DNA of 64,000 bases from Channallabes apus (lineage: Eukaryota; Chordata; Actinopteri; Siluriformes; Clariidae): assembly GCA_030522415.1 (NCBI GenBank), contig CM060113.1, forward strand, positions 2,628,967 through 2,692,966, read 5' to 3'. Of this stretch, positions 58,801 through 64,000 are shown in pieces. The notes beneath the pieces are model-generated. The model worked only from the letters and a program-made list of their open reading frames with translations, did not search any database and was not told the DNA's origin. A program made the translations under genes and the position numbers. Within the stretch, counting starts at the first letter, position 1, and each line of letters opens with the position of its first letter.

Positions 58801-59224
58801 AATGTCACACAGAAACTTATTGACAATTTTTTGGCGTACGTTTAAGGCATTGTCACGGCTGACCCGTTTGCAATATCAGAAATCCCTCGATACTTTCGTG
58901 TCCCCAATGTCTTGAGGTCACATCGGCCCGGTTTGGTGCTGATCGTATAAATTCCCTAACAAAAGAGTGTTACCAAATTCCTTTGGGTGCATTTTGCAAA
59001 CGAACCAAAATAACTGACTTCTTATTGAGTTGAGCCCATGACAAAATCTCGTGTGAGACTCTCAGGCATCCTAATGGCAACGGATTTCATCCCCTCTGCC
59101 GATTTTCATACGTTTTGGATCATGTTAAGACCCACAAAAAGCCCCGGATGGTGGGGAAGAAAAAAATAATAATCCTTAAAAAAAAGAAGAGCGCCCTCAC
59201 ACACTATGACACAGGGCTGACGTC
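58801..59224. repeat. unclassified interspersed repeat
   Basis: 'gttaagacccacaaaaagcccc' (about 59124-59145) recurs as 'gttaagacctacaaaaagcc' at 62248-62267 and 'ggtaagaccccaaaaaaccc' at 62400-62419, followed in each case by a GGTGGG(G)AA or related block. I read this as one repeat family, unnamed. Confidence 0.45.
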
Positions 59225-59328
59225 CCCTTACGGAAAGATATTTCTCTCTCTATGTCAATATATTGAATGATTTAGTGTTCAGATCTAAATATATTTACAA
59301 TATACGGTATAACATATTGTATTAATAT

Positions 59329-59528
59329 TAGGGATGTAACGGTATTGTAAATACCGTCATACCGCAATAACACGTTATTTCGATAATACCGTGGACGCAT
59401 GACGATAAAATGATAGGTCTTCTGAGAAAAGTTTTGTTTTTCCTGATAATGATTCAATAAATACCGTACCGTGCCATTCATACCCAGGTATTACCGTACT
59501 GTGAAGTTTTGATACCGTTACATCCCTA
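59329..59528. mobile_element. 200-bp hAT MITE with perfect ends and target duplication
   Basis: Perfect terminal inverted repeats TAGGGATGTAACGGTA / TACCGTTACATCCCTA. ATTAATAT lies on both flanks (59321-59328, 59529-59536). Inner 'aataccgt/acggtatt' motifs are repeated. Non-coding. Probably the youngest MITE in the window. Confidence 0.95.
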
Positions 59529-59860
59529 ATTAATATATTACAATATACTGAAAAATACATAAGGAATTGCAGCTTTTCATATATTGAGAAGTATATTTAA
59601 ATATATATCTTAATGGATTGAATTTTATGTTTAAGAATATACATAATATATTGAATTTGATTAAATATATCTATTATATCTATTTAATCTACCTAAAGGT
59701 CTGGATGAATGATTTTCTGTATATTGTATTTAATTTTTTTTATTAGTAATGACATTTGTACAGAATGTAAATTAAATTTGCCATTTGCCAGTTTAATTTT
59801 AATACATTTATTATTTAATAAATAAGTTTCAATAATGTTTCAATAAAACAAAGTATAAAT

Positions 59861-60525
59861 TAGGGCCGGGACTTTAACGCGTTAATTTAGATTAATTAAT
59901 TACACAAAAATAATACGTAAAAAATTTTTTAACACATTTTAATCGCACTTATTTTTGCACTGCAGAACGTTTCTCACTGGATGAGTTTCGGCGGACCGAT
60001 TATACTGGAGCACCAACTAGCGTTCAGACAAAAACAAACCACAGTGAACTTGGACAAAGAAGCTGATGAGACGCTTTGGTTGACCCTGTGGATGGGAAAT
60101 TTTGTTATAAAAAACGAATGGATGGAATCGTCAGGGTTTAATAGTCAGGGTTTCCAATGTTCTGAATTTACTTGAAAGTATTGTGTTTTACTTAAAAAAA
60201 AAAAAAAAAAAAAAAACAGTTTACAGAAGGTCTACCTACCTATAGGGTACCTGAATTTCTGAAATGTAGGCTACTATATTTATAAATATTCTATTGCTAC
60301 ACTTAATGGCAATATTGCGCTGGTCTGTTGGACTTATTTTGTTGCTTAAGCTTTTGTTTTCAGTCATTATTCAATGGTATACAAAAAATCCATATGAAAA
60401 AACTTACTTCTCACTGTTCTCAGGTCAAATATTTATATGCGATTAAAATGCGATTAATTTCGATTAATTAATTACAAAGCCTCTAATTAATTAGATTTTT
60501 TTTTTTTAATCGCGTCCCGGCCCTA
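59861..60525. mobile_element. 665-bp hAT-type non-autonomous element
   Basis: Ends TAGGGCCGGGACTTTAACGCG and, reversed, TAGGGCCGGGACGCGATTAA. Subterminal 'gattaattaattac' is found on both sides. The flanks GTATAAAT and ATATAAAA agree at 6 of 8. A poly-A run (60195-60216) lies inside. The open frame at 59981-60175 (64 codons) falls within it; it has no domain I recognise. Confidence 0.85.
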
Positions 60526-60770
60526 ATATAAAATATAATGTTTTTGTCTGCATATCAATACTGTATATATCCATGCATGGTCCATTCATATATTGCAATA
60601 TATTAATAAATCCTATGGTGGAACGTGCAATTTTCTTTCTGTCTTGGGGAACCACCATAACTGGACAAAGTGTGCAATTCACAACATTTAAAACATTATT
60701 GTAAATTCCTGTCACTCACTATGTATCTCTATGTATACATATACTCATTGTGTACATACATATCACCTTA

Positions 60771-60947
60771 AGCCCGATTCGGACGGGACTAGTTTTACAG
60801 GGGGTCGTTAGAGAAATTTCTGTTTCACAGACGTACTTTGTGATTTTAATCCCGTCCGAATCTGCCATGTCTGTCTTTCTCTCACACGACCTCTGTAAAC
60901 ATTCCAAACTCGGCCCTCTGAGAAATCTAATCCCGTCCGTATGCGAA
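60771..60947. mobile_element. inverted-repeat segment, probable MITE
   Basis: 'agcccgattcggacgggactag' at the left and 'ctaatcccgtccgtatgcgaa' at the right form an imperfect inverted repeat. A further 'taatcccgtccgaat' occurs in the middle (about 60848-60862). Target duplication not resolved. Confidence 0.5.
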
Positions 60948-61432
60948 TGTCTGTCATTGACGAATTTTCTTTTTTCCAAAACGCGTTTTCTTTTGTGTTT
61001 TGGTCAACTTGAACTACTGTACTATCTCTACACGCAACGGTATATACGGTAATACGGTAATACGCAAACGGTATTCAAGTTTGCGCACCAATAATGGATG
61101 TAGATTTCTTGTGCAACGCCCACATGTAAAACACAGACACTCCTACCTCAGTAATAAACACAATGTTAGTCTTATTTATAAGTTAGTCTTACCTACAGTA
61201 GTTAGTTTTATTTTACTTTATACTATTGTTTCTTAATTTTTAACTTTGTACTATCCACTTACTGCCGTAGCAGAACAAATTTCCCGCTTGTGGGACTAAT
61301 AAAGGTTTATCTTATCTTATCTTAATATAAGCACTAGTTTCCTACTGTATGCTGTAAATGGAAATTTATTATGTAATACTGTATATTGCATTAGATTTTA
61401 CAATATATTGCCATATATTTTTTCCGTAAGGG

Positions 61433-61597
61433 TCATAGTACCTGGGCCCTAAATAGTTTAATTATTTGTACTGCACAGTATAAGTATACTATTAATAACG
61501 CACATACAGTGCAATACATAATAAAACACATGATTTGCACTCAAATTATAGAATTATTCTATAGGACTATAAACATGTAGGGCATTTACAGGATGTT
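61433..61597. other. unassigned AT-rich spacer
   Basis: Short linker between two transposon bodies. Confidence 0.4.
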
Positions 61598-61601
61598 TTA
61601 A

Positions 61602-63202
61602 CCTCTTAAGGCCCGAACAGTTTTTTTTTACATGCATTTTTTATTTCTCTTTGCTATTTGGGCTTATTGGAACCTAATTAGAATAAAACCTAAGTATCGT
61701 CTTTTGATATGATGTACTTTTAGAGAAAAATGATGTCCACATATGTGGATTCATGGTCCGAATTTCCATAAAACACAATAAAGTCACCTTTGTGTAATAG
61801 AATGAAAAACTCTTTAATTCTGCCTTGAACACAATTAAGGCTTCGACAGTGAATGCTCGTGCATCATCCCATACACTATTGGCCAGACATGGTAAGTGCA
61901 TTTTTTTCTAACCCAAATCCAAGATGGCCACCAGAAGTCAGAAATGCAGAACATCTTGTAAATCCTTCTATAGCAGGATACCCCTTCTGGATAAAAAAAT
62001 ATCCTAGCATCAAGTAACTTCTAAGGATTAATATACAGTACTTGTTAAAATTTTCAAACATTTATTTTGTGTATGGATAAATTTGCAATTAATCCTGTGT
62101 CCACTATATTGGACGCCATGGATCACTGGCTATATTTTAACTGCAATTCATACTAATATACTGTAGTTGCAAGCAATGATGACGTGCCCAAGCACTCTGC
62201 ACCATTGCCACCCGGCGCACTGCACAATCTGTGTGTTCTTTGAGTAGGTTAAGACCTACAAAAAGCCATCGCCGCCCAGGTGCACCACACAACTTGCACA
62301 TGTCACACACTATATAGGGCTGATGTCAGTTTGGGCCCTAAATATGTTGAGTGTGTGTGTGTGTGTGCGCGCATGTGTTAACGCGCAATTTTCGAGCATG
62401 GTAAGACCCCAAAAAACCCAATAGGGTGGGAAAAAAATCATTTTTTTTCATAAATCAACTGATATTTGTTATTATAATGTAAAGTGTCTTTATATTTTCT
62501 AGAGTTCACATGCATGGTGTCCAACTGAGTGGACATATCTGTAACTCCACGAAAAATAGGTTTATGAAAAAAAATTCAGTTGCATTTTATTTGTAAGCCT
62601 AGAAAAGAATAAAAATACTTAGGAAAACAAATCTTGATTGAGGTTTTCATAATTCATGCATGAAAGGGTTAAGCATTTATGTATGTATATATGTATTTAG
62701 TGATTTAATTGTTATTTATTTTATTGGGACCATGTACAGCTTTTTAGCTGCATCAGAGCTAGCCTTTTCCCGATTTTACATGTGTGCATGTTTACTAGCA
62801 TATTAGCTGTTTTGAGGAGCTTCAGTCCATAAGTACACGTACGTGTACGTCATGTTTAGAGACCTACAAAGATGCTAGTTTTACACTTTTTTTTTTCAAA
62901 TTTGCATGTCATGACAAATATACAAGGCTTTTATACATATCTAAATCAGAATAAGCCATGAAATATGACAGAACTTCTTATCTGGTCGACGTTTGTGTAT
63001 GGCCATACCACTTGAATTTTCCTTGTGTTCGCCGCCATTTTGAATTTTGACCGTAGTGTGTTGTAAACTTCTGACACAACCAGGTGGCAGAGTAAGTACC
63101 CCCATATGTGTCCATAACACCACCAATTCAGCAGTGAATACAATTGTGGACACAAGAGCTAAAATGTGCTGTCCACGTATGTGGCCACTAAGCCCTAGGA
63201 GG
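61602..63202. mobile_element. 1.6-kb piggyBac-like non-autonomous element
   Basis: TTAA on both sides (61598-61601, 63203-63206). Ends CCTCTTAAGGCCCGA and, reversed, CCTCCTAGGGCTTAG. TTAA targets and CCY ends fit piggyBac; Kolobok also uses TTAA. Near each end is a palindrome: CCACATATGTGG at 61737-61748 and CCACGTATGTGG at 63173-63184, with looser relatives at about 62524 and 63098. The interior holds copies of the 'gttaagacc' repeat and a GT run near 62350-62370. No transposase. Confidence 0.75.
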
Positions 63203-63206
63203 TTAA

Positions 63207-64000
63207 ACTAAATATTCACTCTGAGTTTAACATGCTAACGAACAAGACAAACTTCTGCAGCTTAACTCGTTCACTCAAGGCCATTTACTTTCTTTCTTTT
63301 TTTCTTTTCTTTACTTTTTTTTTTGTTGTTGTCCCTGGGCAAAGTGTGTCTACAGTGACTGATGGACCAGGCTGGCTTTCTTGCACTCAATTCTCCTTGG
63401 ACTCTGTGGCCACTTTAGCTCGTACTCTTTATTACAAAGGACATTGAGAGTGAATAGTTAAAGCGGTAAAAAAGCCGCCGCATAATCCCTGCAGCTTATC
63501 CTGGTCCTTCTGCTCCTGAGCTCGGACATTTGTCTACCAAAAAAAAAAAAAAACATAAACCTTTTTCTCAGATTAGACGAGTGCTGGCTTTGACTTTATC
63601 CGTCTGTGTAACTTGTATGAAGACGCCAAAGGATATGACCTTAGGAGCTGACAAGCAGCAGGACGTGATAATAAATAAGTGTCAGAAAGCTTCGTGGGCA
63701 GAAAGTCACACAATCCATCAGGGTTTGTGCAGCAACGATGAGAGCTCAGACGTTGTTTTTTTCCAGTTTCTCGTGTTCTGTCTCTTTTTCTCTCCTTTTG
63801 TCTCAAGCAGGAGTTACAGCATATCTCCCCTCTGACGACCCCCCCCCCACTCCTCACCATCCCCTCCGAGTGATCACGACTCCTTTGAGACTGACCTTCT
63901 AGACCACGTCTTTTGACAGAAGTGTCATGTACTTTGTGATACAGACGATTTTTAGAACCAGAAGTCTAGAACAGGCGCCTGGAGCGGTGCAGCGTGATCT
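63207..64000. other. unassigned DNA at the right edge
   Basis: Poly-T/TTTC near 63288-63325, an A run at 63539-63553 and a C run at 63838-63849. 63330-63530 is non-repetitive. No gene recognised; open frames here have no domain. Confidence 0.4.

Larger units (their letters stand above)
59225..61432. mobile_element. AT-rich DNA transposon with three nested insertions
   Basis: The left end CCCTTACGGAAAGATAT and the right end ATATTTTTTCCGTAAGGG form an inverted repeat (about 16 of 17). The body is made of 'atatattgcaatatattg'-type DNA on both sides of the inner elements. Flanks share only TC, so the target duplication is unresolved. Inside are two hAT-type elements (59329-59528, 59861-60525) and an inverted-repeat segment (60771-60947). 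Confidence 0.65.

Overview
This window looks like repeat-rich intergenic or intronic DNA from a teleost fish. I found no convincing host protein-coding gene, rRNA or tRNA gene. The teleost call rests on Tc1-like DD34E transposons with long IR/DR ends, Mermaid-type and tRNA-related SINEs, a DIRS1-like retroelement, hAT-type MITEs and abundant (CA)n/(TA)n microsatellites. Mermaid-type SINEs and a repeat seen twice here (about 880-1140 and 22142-22330) lean towards a catfish, but that is inference. The only long intact reading frames are two 340-codon Tc1 transposases.

Layout. From 1 to 12 kb: low-complexity DNA with fossil Tc1 copies, a mariner fossil, a SINE, and a hAT element (7756-8679) that carries a solo LTR. 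From 12 to 18.7 kb: a 507-bp hAT element with a perfect 8-bp target duplication, further Tc1 fossils, a 112-bp MITE and a frameshifted DIRS1-like element (about 16.65-18.51 kb, minus strand). From 18.7 to 30.1 kb: a dispersed array of degenerate units of about 45-55 bp built on CTAGTTTGTGTAAATACTAG-like half-palindromes. It changes orientation at both flanks and is interrupted by SINEs. From 30 to 36.7 kb: SSRs, a second mariner fossil and possible conserved non-coding DNA. A complete 1620-bp Tc1 element lies at 36682-38301.

The most striking structure is 41775-55345, a set of transposons inserted into one another. A hAT/ZBED-type element holds a 195-bp hAT MITE and a Tc1 element. The Tc1 is split by a 10,910-bp element with TA target duplications. 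That element carries an internal duplication, and one arm of it holds a 1962-bp CACTA-like element with what looks like a small two-exon transcription unit. Each insertion point can be read from target duplications, and one from a paralogous empty site.

From 55.3 to 64 kb: a polypyrimidine tract, a complete Mermaid SINE with target duplication, a small local duplication, a nested AT-rich DNA transposon (59225-61432) containing two hAT-type elements, and a TTAA-flanked piggyBac-like non-autonomous element (61602-63202). The genes here do not form a pathway. The two Tc1 transposases could in principle mobilise their own family; everything else is non-autonomous or decayed.
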